Notes: a model not told the origin generated them from the sequence alone. A DNA stretch of 64,000 nt from Sarcophilus harrisii (GCF_902635505.1 NC_045427.1:622306665-622370664), one strand, 5' to 3'; shown: positions 1 through 11,784, numbered from the stretch's first letter. Numbers and translations are program-made.

Positions 1-479
1 GGAGTTGGAACTTCTCAAGTCCACAAAGGATTTTTCTTTGATATATCATTAGTCTTTGCAGTTATTACATTATTACATTAATCAATGCATTATAGGAAAA
101 CCTCTGGTTTTACCTTTCTGGAGAAGATGAAGAACTGGATAAGTATTATTATTATGTACAGAAGAGAACCATTGAAATAATAGAGATTGAAGGGAACTTA
201 ACTAATAAAAGCTTTCCAGGTTACATAATAGGAAATTCAGCAGTTAAATGACTTGTTCAAAAGAACACAGCTTGTTAGTTGCCGAGCTATTTTGGATCCC
301 AGTCTAGTGTTTCCACTACCCCACTCTGCTCATTTCTTTGGATAATCAATATCCACTCTTTTTGCTCAAATTCTGGTTCTAGGTATTGCACCAAATGCAA
401 GTGTAATTTTAAAAGTACAAGTGAAAATATATGCTAATGTCTTCCCTCTGATATAGCTTTCCATTTATATGTTATATAT
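1..479. other. No recognisable feature
   Basis: AT-rich single-copy-looking sequence with no convincing coding region, RNA gene or repeat that I can name. Confidence 0.5.
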
Positions 480-622
480 CAATTGGATTTTGCATGTTAT
501 CTCCCCCATTAGGATGAGCCCCTCCAGAAAGTGTTTTTGTCTTTTCTTTTACCCCCCAGGTTTTAGCACACAGCATAGCACATAGTACTTATTAAATGCT
601 AGTTGACTGATTTACCAAATAA
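480..622 (+). repeat. L2-type LINE 3' tail
   Basis: The segment follows the familiar L2 3'-end layout: a stretch on the pattern of gactgtaagctcc / gtctttt / agcacagtgcctggcacatagta, ending in a cttattaaatgctagttgactga-like terminus. It is strongly diverged, as expected for an ancient L2 copy shared across mammals. Confidence 0.6.
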
Positions 623-970
623 ATGATTACAAAAATTTTTAAAGAAATCTGATATTGCAATTGATAATGACTGGTTCAGATGCCTTGTAGTATTTCTCTT
701 CTGACTTAGCTTGCCTAATAGTGTTTAACTTTTCTTCTTATTTTTCTCTTCTTCCCAAGCGAAGATAACCTTTACCTTTTTTTGTTTTGTTTTGATCAAC
801 CCATCTTTTTTTCTATCTTTAGTCATCTTACATTAAATATTAATTTAATTGTCCATTGTATAAAAACAAAGTCTTTTGTAGTAAATTGGTATAGTTTCCA
901 TTCTCTGAAAAATCTGTCTAATCTATCATCATTTATTACTCCTATTATTTCTTTCCTATGAAGTCCTTGA
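623..970. other. No recognisable feature
   Basis: AT-rich and T-rich sequence. I see no gene or repeat I can assign. Confidence 0.45.
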
Positions 971-1232
971 AGTAGCTAGGTGGTACAGTGGATAGAATCC
1001 TGGACTTGAAGTCAGGAGGACTCATCTTGTAGAGTTCAAATCTGACCTCAGAAACTTGCTAGCTATGTGACACTGGGCAAGTCACTTAACCCTATTTACC
1101 CTAATTTCCTCATCTGTAAAATGAGTTAGAGAAGGGAATAGCAAACCATTATGGTATCTCTGCCAAGAAAACCCAAAACAGGGTCAGAAAGAGTCAGATA
1201 CAATTGAAATGACTAAATAAAATGAACTTAGC
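971..1232 (+). repeat. Marsupial tRNA-derived SINE with RTE-like 3' end
   Basis: It begins with a tRNA-related head (gtagctaggtggtacagtgg, a B-box-like gttcaaatctgacctca, then gggcaagtcacttaaccc). It continues through cctcatctgtaaaatgag and a gcaaaccatt / tctgccaagaaaaccc block. The 3' end (gggtcagaaagagtcagata, then actgaaa-like sequence) resembles the end of RTE/BovB LINEs, so an RTE reverse transcriptase probably mobilised this family. The copy is nearly full length and is one of the clearest pointers to a marsupial genome. Confidence 0.85.
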
Positions 1233-1240
1233 TCACAAAT

Positions 1241-2449
1241 CTCTATCTCACAAGTTCCCTTCTATCAATTCTATTATTCTACTTCAAGGTAGACTGGATT
1301 GAGAATGATGAATGGACTAGGGATCCATTACATGAGCAAGGCAGATCAAAAGAAGATATTGTCACAGAGGCTATTTTCAGAAATGTTACTTTTGTCCTTC
1401 TCACCTTTGAACTTTTCCAAGTCAAGTGCTTTTTCGTGGCCGAGATATATGTAAGAGGAGAAACGTCTTGAAGTTGAGATTTTGGCTTAAGATAAAGATA
1501 AAAAAAATACCAATCATTTTCCAGACAGCCAGAACTTAATATAGGTTTGATTCTTTGCTTAGTTTCCTTTTCTTTTTTTCATTTATTTTTCTTCCCAACA
1601 AATCTAGAGCTTTTCATTAAGAAAGTATAGATCTCAGGATTTTAACTCCATGACAATTTTAACTTTTGAATTCTCGGTCTAGCTATAACAAATGTCAAGA
1701 TGTTTTTGGAGACTGGGCAGAATTGACTGGCTTTTCTCCTTCAAATCCTGACTGTTCTTTCTGCCCTACCTACTTAGGGCAATGCCCTATGAATCCCTTG
1801 TATAGACTTGAAATGAGGAGACATTATGAATTATTTATTTACTATAATGAGACTCTTGTTTCCTCAACTAGATTATTACAATATTTTTCAAACACCAAAC
1901 TATCATATTACAATCTTTAATCTCGTTTCCCATATATCTACAATTAGGGCCTTACCCCATTGATTTTAGAGATGAAGAGTTTTCTACTTTGAAGACCAAT
2001 TTCTTTGATAATTACTCATTTGATTATTTATTGTGATGTAGCATAAAATTCCCATGGGAAACCCTTGCTACACTCTGATATAATTAGGATAAGTTAGAAC
2101 AAAGTATGGTCAATGGGGGATTACTTTAAAATACCTAATTGGTCATTTCTGGGAGTATACCAAAGCAACATTTATAATTTTGTTGTTTATATTTTAATTT
2201 CTACTCCATGTCCTAAAAGATCCATGCTAAGATTTCAACAGAATAAAGTATATATGTTTTGGGGGAATATTTAAAGAAGCAAATGCATTGTATAACTTGG
2301 ATGGAGTTCACAATCCAGAAATAAGGTTTTCAACATAGCATTTGTTTGACTGTAAATCAATGTTTTCAATGCCTATTCTTGATGGAGAGTAAGTTAAATT
2401 GTATTAATTAATGACTAAGAAGCATGGTTGCTAATTATTTAGTTTTGGG
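1241..2449. other. No recognisable feature
   Basis: AT-rich sequence with an 84-codon open frame at 1666-1920 on the plus strand that has no recognisable domain and no supporting splice or polyadenylation context. I regard the frame as chance. Confidence 0.45.
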
Positions 2450-3214
2450 TTTTCAAAATACTTTTTCATATTTTAAATGTTCCATTTTCCTCAATTACAT
2501 ATAATAACTTTTTAATATTCATTTTTCTCAAATTCCAAATTATCCTTTTCCATTTCTCCCTTCTCTATCTTAAGAAGTCCAGTACTTTGATACAGGTTAT
2601 ACATGGAGTTTTACAAAGCAGGTTTTCATATTAATCATGTTGTGTTTCTATAGTAATCATAATAAAAATAAAGAAACTTGTATAAAGTATGCTTCAATAT
2701 GCATTCAGTCTTCATTGTTCCTTCACTGGAGGTGGATGGAAATTTTTATCATTAATCCTTTGAAATTGTCTTATATTATTGTACTGATCATCACACAGCA
2801 TTGTTGTTACTGTGTAAAATGTTCTCTTGATTCTGCTAATTTCACTTTCCATCAGTTCATGTATGTCTTTCCAGGTTTTCCTGAAAGTATCTTACTAATA
2901 ACTTCTTATAGCACAATAGCATTCTGTCACAATCACACATCACGGTTTATTTAACCATTATTCAATTGATTACCATCCTTTCAATTTTAGGATTCTTTTC
3001 TATTATCAAAAGAACTGCTATAAATATTTTGTATTTTAGTTTTTTTTTTTATCTCTGAGATACAGAGTTAAAGAGAAACTGTAGTTTTATAGCTCTTTGG
3101 GGCTAGTTACAAATTGCTTTGGAGAATGGTTGGACTACTTTTCTTGCATCTCTAGCATTGCCAATTTTATCTCTACATCTCTTATTTAATTTTTACTATA
3201 TTTTTTTAGCTGAT
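2450..3214 (-). repeat. Old L1 3' UTR / ORF2 end fragment
   Basis: On the minus strand this reads as an old copy of the same L1 3' region seen at 16.3 kb and 24 kb. The recurring landmarks (in plus-strand wording) are 'gttctcttgattctgctaatttcac', 'catcagttcatgtatgtctttccagg', 'cacaatagcattctgtcac' and 'gagaatggttgga', which I give as patterns, not exact matches. It is clearly more diverged than the L1 copies in the centre of the window. Confidence 0.7.
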
Positions 3215-4070
3215 CCACGATTCTTTTTTGGGGAGCAGAGACCAATTTCATTTTTCTTGGAGGTTTTACATGTGACTATTTTGCCATCACTGTCTTCTTC
3301 TAAGTTTGTGTTTTGATCTTCTGTCTCACCACAGTAACTTTCTGTGTTCATATTCTTTTTTTTTTTTTTTTTTTTTGTTCTAGCCAATTTCTTGATAGTT
3401 AACTTTATGTTTACACTGGGTTCTGCTGCTGAGATGGAAGTGCACTGTTTCAAGTTTCAGATTTTCTTTTTATTTTTTTCCAACTGCTTTCTGAGTTGGT
3501 TCTACAAGTAAGTTTTCAGTTCTTCCAAGGTGATATTATATAAAGAGAATTGTGCTCATCGATTTCCTGGTGTGTGTTCTAGTCTGTGAGTGATCACAAA
3601 CATTTTTCTGCCCTGGAACTTAAACTAAAGGCCCAATTTTTAATAGTGCTTCTCCTTACTCTGGGACTGTGACCTAAAACTATGTAAGGGTTATGCATTA
3701 TAGTTCCTCACTATATAAACAGTCCTCTAAAAGCTCCTTCTGACTAGTTATATGAACCTCTTATAGTTTGTGAACTCTAAAAGTTACTGCCAATGAAGTA
3801 GGTGACCCTAACCCTGCTGCTAGTCTACTGAGTTACAGTCTGCTCTGTGGAGCATGGGACCGTGCTTCATTCTCAGCTTGCTGTGACAGATTTTTCCTGT
3901 TGACCTTCTAAATTGTCTTGGACTGCACAGTTTTTTTTTTCCATCTCCATACTTTCATGAATTCTGCTGCCCCAGAATTCATTCTGAGGCATTATTTAAA
4001 ATTTTTTGAATGGAATTTTGGAGAGCTCATGTGAACCATTGTCTTTACTCCATCATCTTGTCTATGATTC
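3215..4070 (-). repeat. Old L1 5' UTR fragment, joined directly to the 3' fragment
   Basis: This stretch resembles a marsupial L1 5' end read on the minus strand. It is relatively GC-richer, carries a T/A-tract near 3356-3377, and finishes at about 4066 with 'ccatcatcttg', the same type of terminus that closes the full-length L1 copies at 23.06 and 31.77 kb. Because it abuts the 3' fragment at about 3214 with no ORF2 core between, the copy has lost most of its interior. An alternative is two separate truncated copies side by side. Confidence 0.5.
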
Positions 4071-6895
4071 TCTCCTTTTCATACTTTATTACTCTTTGTA
4101 ATCCTCTTATGAAATGGAGAATGCAAATATGATTAGCCCTCTTCCACTTGGATGCACCCAACCTATCCTTCTCAATGATGCATATGAGTTCACCATAAAA
4201 TACTACCTTTTGATTTGAGGTACTTTGTAGATATGTATCCACTCATGGTAATAATGTATGAGCCATAAATGTGCTTGTCTATAGTAGGTATCCAGAAGAT
4301 ATCCTTAAACCAATGAAAAGGTATTTATTGAAAGGAAATTATTGAAATATTAATAAAAGTAGGACTAAATAAAACATTTCAAATATAAATGTGGGCATAT
4401 TCTTTCACAGTTACATATACCATCATTGGGAAACATGGATGCACATAGGAAATGTGAAAGAAAGAGTCACTCACATAGGTAATGTATAATTTGTGCCTAC
4501 ATGTGTAGTGGCACATATGTATGGAATGCATTATGGCTAGGGCATTTATATCTTAATATTTAAATGCCAAGTTATGAGTTACAAAATTTATTGTCTAATA
4601 ATCAATAAATCAAAACTATTTATAGTGACTGATGATGTGTTATATGTGAGAAATATTATCTCTAATTATCTTGATATTGATAATTCTATTCAGTCATGAA
4701 AAAATGCAACCATTTAGTTATTTAGTATAGCAGTCAACATTTCTTTTAAAGAATTCCCATCACAAGATTAGGATTAAATCTAGTGTCCTAGAAGAGAAAG
4801 ACTCAGTTCTTTTTCTCTATAATTCATTCAGTTTCTTTAAACATTTTCTACATGTAGGGATATCATTAACACACTATTAAAAACAGAATGAAATTTTTTT
4901 ATAGCATATAACTCATGTTTTTTGCTTAAGTTTGATCAGGCAGTTTTTCTGTGGAATACTTCCTCTATATTCAATTCAAGAAACCAGTTGATTTGGGATT
5001 CAGTTCAGTTGATTATGTGATTTGATCTGCCTAAGAAGAAAATCAGAGAGTTCATCTATTTTACCTCAGAGGACATAGAAAGGAGCAATGATTGGAAATT
5101 ATAAAGAGATAAAATTTAGTCTTGATATAATCCAAGGGGGAAAAATACCTCAGATAGAATTGTTCAAAAGTATTTTGTGGTATTTAAGAAGTCAAAAGGC
5201 AAAAAGGTATTCACAAGACCATTTCATTTTCTGGACCGTGGTGGGGATCCTGGTGAGAGGGGTGTTGTGGTTGAGTGATCTATCTATCTTGAGAAAAGAT
5301 AGAGAATTGTCAAGATAATATACAGAGAAACTTAATATGCCTGAAGATTGTTTTGGTAAATATATAGAGAAAATATGAATCACAGACAGAATTCAATAAA
5401 AAAGTTAAAAGAGTGAATGTAGAGTGGATAGGTAAGACAAGAATCAAGAAGGCAGGGTGGTAAACCATATTTGAATAAACCTTAATGGAAGAAAGGTCAT
5501 TGGAAATCATGGTTTCGCATAATTTAAAGAGAAATCAGGGAACAAAAATTAAGTATATTCCTCTGCAGTGGGGAAAAATGTTATTTAGTCAATGATTTTA
5601 AAGTTAGTAGAGGTAATATATGACCTCCAGTATTCCTTCTAGAACTAAATAGATCTATGTTATTCTTAACCTTGTCAGTTTAGAAAAATGGGGAGTGACT
5701 ACTTGTGTAATGGATTGAAAAAGATGCTGTGTTCTTAGTAGTACAGCTACATTTCTGTCAAGGTGAAATGTGGAAGGATTTTTGGTGGGAAAGTTTGAGG
5801 ATATATAGAAAGCTGAGGATAATAGTTCAGTATATGCATAATTGAATAAGTAAGGCTATGGTAGAGTTGGTGTTTGTAGTTTAACTGTGTAGGAATAAGT
5901 TTGAAAAGACTAGGGTTGAGATTTTTGGGAGAAGGAGGTTTTATCATTTCATTTGTACTATAGGCAGAAATAGATGATGATTAGACTTGGGGAACCAATA
6001 TAACAGGAGATACATAGGATGTTCTATCTCTAGACCTAAATTGCTAATAAATCTAGTTACTACTTCCCTGAGTTAAGGAATAATTTAGAATCTTAATCAT
6101 TTGGATACTGACTCCGTGATAGAAACAGAATGCATTTTTCTTGGCTTCTGGACATTAAATGACAACATGGAGAAAAGATGCTGAATGGATTATTGTGCTC
6201 ACACAGTTTATTCTCCAGGTAGGCTCTGATTCTTTATTTGATGGAATAACCAATGCATCTCTGTGCCTATGATTTCTGAGTAATTGGAATTTGGAGAAAG
6301 GATGGAAGTCAATTAAATGAAGTCTGATTCACATAAGATTTAATTTCCATCATAGTCCTTAATTAAAAGAACACCTCATAATTCCTTAGAATACAAGTAA
6401 CTCCTCAATACTTATAATAATAATAATTTACATACCAGCATTATTAGTATTTATAAATAAACACAGTAGTAAACAATATTTGACTGATTTTCCAAAGGTT
6501 CTAGATTTTTCTTTGGAGAAAGTCTCCAAAGATTCAATGGTCCTTTCATTCCTTATCTCTATCATATTTTCCCAATATGTTTTAACATGGTTTCTGGTTT
6601 CCCTTTGGTCTGACCAGATTCTTTATTCTTACTTTGGTTTCTCTCTGAAGTACTTATTCCTTTATTTCAAGGAAATTTTTGTTATCTCTGGAGAATAATA
6701 TCTCCCAATCCCCTAAAAATGAATGTTCTCTTTCCTGATCCCAATTCTGTATAAATTTTTGTTTGCACTTCTCATATATTTTATCCCAGAATTTCATTTA
6801 GATTTATGCATTTTTTGTTAGGAAATCGGAGATGGTCTTATCTATGTTATTCATTGCAGGAGAATATCAATTTTCATTTTAGTCCCCTTTTCTCA
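4071..6895. other. No recognisable gene; AT-rich filler
   Basis: I see no coding region with recognisable domains. A short perfect hairpin (ctttggag, 5-nt loop, ctccaaag) lies at 6511-6531, but without context it is unremarkable. Some of 5100-6100 may be decayed L2, but I cannot align it with confidence. Confidence 0.4.
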
Positions 6896-7024
6896 TTTCA
6901 ATTAAATTCAATTTCACAAGCACTTATTAAGCACTTAATGAAAATGAGACTCTATGCTGGGGACTAGGTCCACAAAGACAAGAAAGAAGATAATCTGCTC
7001 TTAAGGAGTTCACATTTATCAAAG
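6896..7024 (-). repeat. L2 3'-end fragment (antisense)
   Basis: The antisense L2 pattern is present: cacttattaagcactta, an 'actctatgctggggactagg' core, then a 'ctcttaaggagttcac' block. It lies immediately outside the duplicated OR block that begins at about 7050. Confidence 0.6.
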
Positions 7025-7049
7025 TAAAAGAAGTTTATCAATAATTTGA

Positions 7050-7457
7050 TTTTTTTTATTCTTTCAACTAATTTTTCAATCAAAAAGAATTTATTCATTC
7101 TTTTTTCACTTACCCATCTAAGAGAAAAAAGCAATTTTTTTCTAGTAAATATTAATAGCCAAATAAAATAAATTAAATTATTGTCCTTGTTCAAAAATGT
7201 ATGCCTCATTCTGTATCTTGAATCCATTATCTTTTTGTCAGGAGGTAGATAGTATGCTTCTTTATTAATCTTTTGGAGTCATGGTTTCTCATGGCATAGA
7301 TTAGAATTTTTAAATACATTAAAGTTTTTTGTCCATAAAATGTTGTTATTGTATAAAGCATTTACTTGGTTCTGCTTCTTTTCACTCTGTATTAGTTGAT
7401 ACAAATGTTCCAAAGTTTCTCTGAAATCATCTCTTTTGTCATTTCCAACAGCATCAT
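7050..7457 (-). repeat. Old L1 3' UTR fragment in the 3' flank of the OR gene
   Basis: The landmarks are 'gttctgcttcttttcactctg', 'gttgatacaaatgttcc' and 'tctctgaaatcatctcttttgtca', given as pattern descriptions. They match the L1 3' UTR layout on the minus strand. The fragment ends within a few bases of the OR stop codon, so the receptor mRNA probably runs into L1-derived sequence and may use it for its 3' end. Confidence 0.6.
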
Positions 7458-8390
7458 TTAATTTTTGGAAAAAGGGAGTATTTTTCTGAGGGCCTGTTTG
7501 ACCTCCTTGTTTCTCAGAGTGTAGATCAGAGGATTCAAGGTGGGGCTCAACATGGTATATAGCACACCAGCCAGTTTACTCTTTTCTGGGTTATAGCTTG
7601 AGACTGGGCTTATGTAGGCATAGAACACAGCAGTATAATACATGGATACCACTATAAGATGGGAAGAACAGGTGGAAAATGCTCTCTTCTTTCCTTCTGT
7701 TGTCCTTATTTTCAGAATGCTAGAGATGATCAAACTGTAGGAAATCAATGTTAGCACAAAGTTCAATATTCCATAGAAGGCATCTGCCAGCACTATCATG
7801 ATCCTGTTCACATATGTAGGACTACAAGAGAGCAGCAAGAGAGGGGGAACTTCACAAAAGAAATGAGTAACAATATTGGGTCCACAGAAAGACAACCGAA
7901 TCATCAGACCTGTGTGGATGGCAGTATTGAAGGCACAGAGGCCCCACACTCCAGATGCCAACATACTACAGAGTGTCTTGCTCATCATGCTGCCATAATG
8001 TAGGGGATGACAGATGGCCACATAGCGGTCATAAGCCATGACAGTGAATAGAAGTAATTCAGACGATGCAGACCAAGTGAGAAAGTAGAGCTGGGCCATG
8101 CAGCCCCCAAAGGAGATGGTGTTTTCCTTTAAGAACAACCCTTGAAGCACTTTGGGAAGAATAGAGGAGGTACAGATGACATCCATTGTAGCCAAGTTAA
8201 ATAGGAAAAAGTACATGGGGTTATGGAGGTGTGAGTTGAATATGATGGCTGTGATGATCAGGACATTGCCAGTGAGGGCCACCATATATAAGGAGAGGAA
8301 ACAAATGAATAAGGGGATCCGGAGTTCAGGGTGTTCAGAGAATCCCTGAAGGATGAACTGAATTGTCTGTGTCTCATTAATCATAGCCAT
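7458..8390 (-). CDS. OR13A1-like: Olfactory receptor, OR13A1-like (intact)
   Basis: This is a 310-residue class II odorant receptor, a seven-helix G-protein-coupled receptor of the plasma membrane expected to signal through G-olf in olfactory neurons. All family hallmarks are visible. There is an N-glycosylation sequon (NET at 5-7), GN at 41-42 in helix 1, PMYFFLF at 58-64, Cys97 and Cys179 for the conserved disulphide, MAYDRYVAIC at 118-127, KRAFSTCSSHL at 235-245 and NPLIY at 286-290. The motifs FILQGFSEHPE, TMDVICTSS and LADAFYGI match human OR13A1 as I remember it. The length is standard and the frame is uninterrupted, in one exon as usual for ORs. An AG precedes the ATG by one base behind a short pyrimidine-containing stretch, so a noncoding 5' exon could splice here. 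The ligand is unknown. A near-identical but broken copy lies at 42917-43858, and an older intact paralogue at 49611-50543. Confidence 0.95.
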   Translation of the reverse strand: MAMINETQTIQFILQGFSEHPELRIPLFICFLSLYMVALTGNVLIITAIIFNSHLHNPMYFFLFNLATMDVICTSSILPKVLQGLFLKENTISFGGCMAQLYFLTWSASSELLLFTVMAYDRYVAICHPLHYGSMMSKTLCSMLASGVWGLCAFNTAIHTGLMIRLSFCGPNIVTHFFCEVPPLLLLSCSPTYVNRIMIVLADAFYGILNFVLTLISYSLIISSILKIRTTEGKKRAFSTCSSHLIVVSMYYTAVFYAYISPVSSYNPEKSKLAGVLYTMLSPTLNPLIYTLRNKEVKQALRKILPFSKN

Positions 8391-8499
8391 CTGTGTGGGA
8401 GAATTTTCTGGATGAGGCAGGATATCCTTGAACTCTGGATAGCTTCATGAGCTATATAATAATAATACTATTAAACATGATGATGATTATGATGATGGC

Positions 8500-8755
8500 A
8501 AAGAACTGACATTTATATAATACTTATTATATGTCAGACACTGTGTTAAACATTTTACAATTATCATCTTTACAATTTGATCTTCACAACAACCTTGGGA
8601 AGTAGGAGCTATTACTCTCCCTATTTACATATGAGAAAATTAAGACAAACAGAAGTTAAGTTACTTGCCCAGGATAACACAGCTGGTAAGTATCTGAACC
8701 TGGATATTGGTGAATCCAGGTCTGGCATTCTATCCAGTGTGTTATCTGAATGACA
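8500..8755 (-). repeat. MIR-like SINE (antisense)
   Basis: An antisense MIR pattern is present: gtcagacactgtgttaaacattttac, 'cttcacaacaaccttggga', 'tatgagaaaattaag', 'acttgcccaggataacacagc' and 'tctggcattctatccagtgtg', given as landmarks. The same copy is duplicated at about 43970-44225, so it was present before the block duplication. Confidence 0.8.
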
Positions 8756-9049
8756 AATAATTGATGCTTGAATTTGATAAATAAATTAAAGATGCTGATT
8801 TAGGACTAATGAAGTTTATTTTCTTAAATGTGTCATTTTTTAGGAACATGGTAAAATTGGCATATTCTCAGGAAGTGTACTTGTACTTATCATTCCATAC
8901 AACACTTCTAACTTCATAATGTATGCTTAATTTTACCATGATTTGCATACATTCTTAGTGTTATTGCTATCCCTTGAAAGACTGCATGGAAGTTTGGGTA
9001 CAGGAAGACCTACTATCAAATTCCACTTTAAACAATTCTTATCTTTCTG

Positions 9050-9215
9050 AATTAGAATTAGTTACTTAACTTCATTGACCCTAAGTTTCACATCTGTTAA
9101 ATGCAAATAATAATAAGACCTATTTTATAAGGTTATTATGAGGGTTAAATGAAACAATATATGAAAAGATTTGCAAATCTTAAAATATTCTATAAATGAG
9201 GATTATTATTATATT
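9050..9215 (+). repeat. MIR/CORE-SINE-like 3' fragment
   Basis: This is a sense fragment with 'cacatctgttaaatgcaaataataataag', 'ggttattatgagggttaaatg', 'tttgcaaatcttaaaatattc' and 'tataaatgaggattatt' style landmarks. It is part of the duplicated block, with its counterpart at 44520-44690. Confidence 0.7.
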
Positions 9216-9477
9216 GAAATCTCTAAAACTTCTAAGATGTTTGAGCCTCTTTGTCACTCTTAATTCTTAAGATATTTATCAACACAATTTTCTCTTTTGT
9301 TCATAGCTACTTTGTCATTAAAAAAGATTGAAGGAAAGTCTGTCCAATGATATTTTTGGTAGCATTCTTCAATCTTAACCCTCACTCAAGTTGTCTTTTC
9401 TTTGGCAGAAATATAATTCTCTAACTCAGAAGAGCAGTTACAACTTTTTGGACAATTATCAACTCCTTCCATTTAAT

Positions 9478-10377
9478 TTTTTAGGAATAGTTTTTAATTT
9501 TATACTGGTTATTCTCCTCAATTTCCTGATACAATTCAATATTTAATTTGCATCCCCTTTATGCAAAATACCATGTGAAACATGGGAGAAACAAAGGCAA
9601 AATAAGATATAGTCATTATCTCTATGATGTTTACAACCTAATAAAGTCATTAAGAAAATTATTTACAATGAAAAAAATCTTATATTTACTTATAAAAACT
9701 GAAGGAAAATGTAGTTTTAAGTTAAAAGTGGCCATAGAGATCCATATAAAAGATTTCATGGCTCCATTTTGTACTTGAGTTTGACACCATTGATGTATAT
9801 ATAGACAGCATTTTGTTCCTTGTTTCTAGATTATAAAATAAAGCATTCATCTTGATAGAATTTATTTAGTACCCATTTCTCTGGCATGGTCATATCTTAA
9901 AGAAGAAAAAAATCATTTATATAAGACAAAAATTTTAAGTCAAATTTGTGATTTTTCCACTTGGCTTTCTTACCCGGTATTTTGTCTATTTGAGTTCATC
10001 AGTGATGTCCCTCTCATTTCTTTTACTTTTTAAATATTCAAGGCAAAACATATCAGCATATAATTGAAGTAAAATTCATTCTTAGTACTAGGTTGACATT
10101 AATATAGATTTTTAAAGTGCATAAATAACTTTGCATAAATGATCTTATTCAAATATCACCACCTAAGTGCCATGTCAGTACCACATATATTGTTCTTATT
10201 CCTGTTTTCTATATAAGAAAACTTCAGGCCAAAAAGAGATGGATTTGCCTATGGCCGAACACCTAGAAAAGATTGAAATTGAGAGTGGGGCCCACATTTA
10301 ATTTCTGTACAAATCAAATGTTCAAAAAAAAAAAAAACATAGAAAGGGGAAATCAAAGCTACTAAATTACTTTAATC
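9478..10377. other. No recognisable feature
   Basis: AT-rich sequence outside the duplicated block. A 76-codon frame at 9548-9778 is lysine-rich with no domain and is not credible as a gene. Confidence 0.4.
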
Positions 10378-10500
10378 AATTAATCAAACATTTATTGAGC
10401 ACCTGGTGTATGCCAAGTACTTTCCTAAGTGCTGATGATACATATAAAAAAATGAAGTAATCCTTATTCTCAAGAAATTTCAAGTCTGAGGCAGTGATTA
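10378..10500 (-). repeat. L2 3'-end fragment (antisense)
   Basis: The antisense L2 consensus order is clear: 'aaacatttattgagcacctgg', 'tatgccaagtactttcctaag', a 'tgctgatgatacatat' core, then 'attctcaagaaatttcaagtc'. Confidence 0.7.
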
Positions 10501-10639
10501 TGTACACATTTATCAGTTTAAACAACTGGTTGGTTTGATGAGTTTTCTTCTAAGTATCAATTGCTTTGTTGAATTATTTTATTTAGTTAAAGTACTTGAA
10601 CCAGTTATGAATAAACATTGATTCTAAGGCATTTGAGAT

Positions 10640-10692
10640 GGCTTTTTGTTTGTTTGTTTTTGTTTTTGTTTTTTTTGTTTTTTTTTTGGCAA
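10640..10692. repeat. T/G-rich simple repeat (TTTG)n
   Basis: A run of tttg and tttttg units ends in a long T tract. Its source is unclear, perhaps an old poly(A) region. Confidence 0.7.
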
Positions 10693-10789
10693 AGGACTTT
10701 CTAATCAGTGTTTACTCTCAAGGCAGTCTTTAATTAATAATATATTATAATTATATATGCACATTATTTCTATAGAACTTTCACAATGT

Positions 10790-10990
10790 TATTGTCCTAC
10801 CTGAAAACCTTCAGTGTCTCCCTTCTGCCTTGAGGAGAAAATAAATATCTTCCTTTAGTGTCTTTTTTATGATGTTCAAGAACTGGGCTCCCACCACCTT
10901 TCCAGACTTATTTCATAATATTTTTCAGCTTTACTCTCATACCAGAAGTCTTTCCCTAAAGTTCTGTGACCTATGGTTACACACCTATGT
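10790..10990 (-). repeat. Possible ancient L2-like fragment
   Basis: The order 'ttgtcctacctgaaaaccttcagtg', 'ctcccttctgccttgagga', 'cccaccacctttccagactta' resembles a common mammalian interspersed repeat that I associate with L2. I cannot be sure of the family. Confidence 0.4.
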
Positions 10991-11039
10991 GTAAGATGTT
11001 ACACATGGGATTTTAAAATCAGATTCTAGTCAACTAACA

Positions 11040-11285
11040 GACTGGGTAGGTGATTCACTGGATATAGTGTTCTTTCTGCCTGATGTCAGGAAGACTCATC
11101 TTATTGAGTTCAAATCTGACATCATCTAGCTGTGAGTTAAATATGTCATTTAACCTTGTTTGCCTCAGTTTCTTATCTGTAAAATAAGCAGTAGAAGGAA
11201 ATGGCAAACCACTCCAGTATATTTTACAAGACAAGTCATGAAAAGTTAAACATGATTGAAACAATTGAACAACAACAACAAAAAC
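11040..11285 (+). repeat. Marsupial tRNA-derived SINE with RTE-like 3' end
   Basis: This is a diverged copy of the SINE at 971-1232. The head is degraded, but gttcaaatctgacatca, 'ctgtaaaataagcag', 'ggaaatggcaaaccactcc' and the terminal 'attgaaacaattgaacaac' followed by (aac)n are clear. Confidence 0.8.
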
Positions 11286-11294
11286 TCAGGTATT

Positions 11295-11395
11295 AATCAA
11301 CCAACAAGCATTTATTAAACACCTATTATGTGTAGAACACTGTGCTGGGTATTCTGAGGTAGTCTATGAGGTTCCTCCCAGTTCTCAGATTTTAA
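11295..11395 (-). repeat. L2 3'-end fragment (antisense)
   Basis: Begins 'caaccaacaagcatttatt' and continues 'aacacctattatgtg', 'acactgtgctggg'. It is short and directly adjoins the preceding SINE. Confidence 0.6.
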
Positions 11396-11725
11396 GATCT
11401 GAAGAAATAAATTTCTAAACAAAAGGTTCTAAAAACAACCAATGAAAAGAATTAATATTTAAAAATTTGAAGAACTAAATCATTTATGGGAAAATTGCCC
11501 ATTATCAGAGAAGCTGTGAACATCACTACTAAGGAGATCATAAAGCTTCTGAATCAAAAATAAGTCCTCAAACTCAGTCCTTTACAAGTATCCTTTATAA
11601 CTATGATTAATAACAATTTCCATACAACTACTGACTTGCTTAATATCATACTGGTATTAAATGTTAGAGACAGAATATGGACCCATTTGACTCCAAAGTC
11701 AGTATTCTTTTCACTGCACCACAGA

Positions 11726-11727
<2 letters not shown>

Positions 11728-11779
<52 letters not shown>

Positions 11780-11784
11780 ATATT
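11728..11784. repeat. (TA)n microsatellite
   Basis: About 20 uninterrupted TA units followed by imperfect tatg variants. It is likely to be length-polymorphic. Confidence 0.95.

Larger units (their letters stand above)
7050..9476. repeat. Duplicated block, unit 1 (contains intact OR gene)
   Basis: This roughly 2.43-kb block matches 42509-44946 in the same orientation along its whole length, including the 3' L1-like flank, the OR reading frame, the MIR-like repeat upstream and a second MIR-like repeat. By eye the identity is around 95%, with several small indels. Matching stops at about 7050 and about 9476, where the surrounding L2 and unique sequence differ between copies. Unit 1 keeps the open reading frame; unit 2 does not. 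Confidence 0.9.

Noticed and set aside
971-1050. tRNA-like sequence
   Set aside because: It is the head of a SINE, not a tRNA gene; it cannot fold into an intact cloverleaf and continues into a SINE body. The same applies to the other SINE heads.
1666-1920. 84-codon open frame
   Set aside because: No domain, no paralogue, no splice or polyadenylation context.
6511-6531. Perfect 8-bp hairpin with 5-nt loop
   Set aside because: Short palindromes of this size are common in AT-rich DNA, and nothing nearby suggests a function.
8152-8349. Plus-strand frame inside the OR gene (also 43620-43829 and 50383-50595)
   Set aside because: These are antisense shadows of OR coding sequence that recur in the paralogues only because the receptor is conserved.
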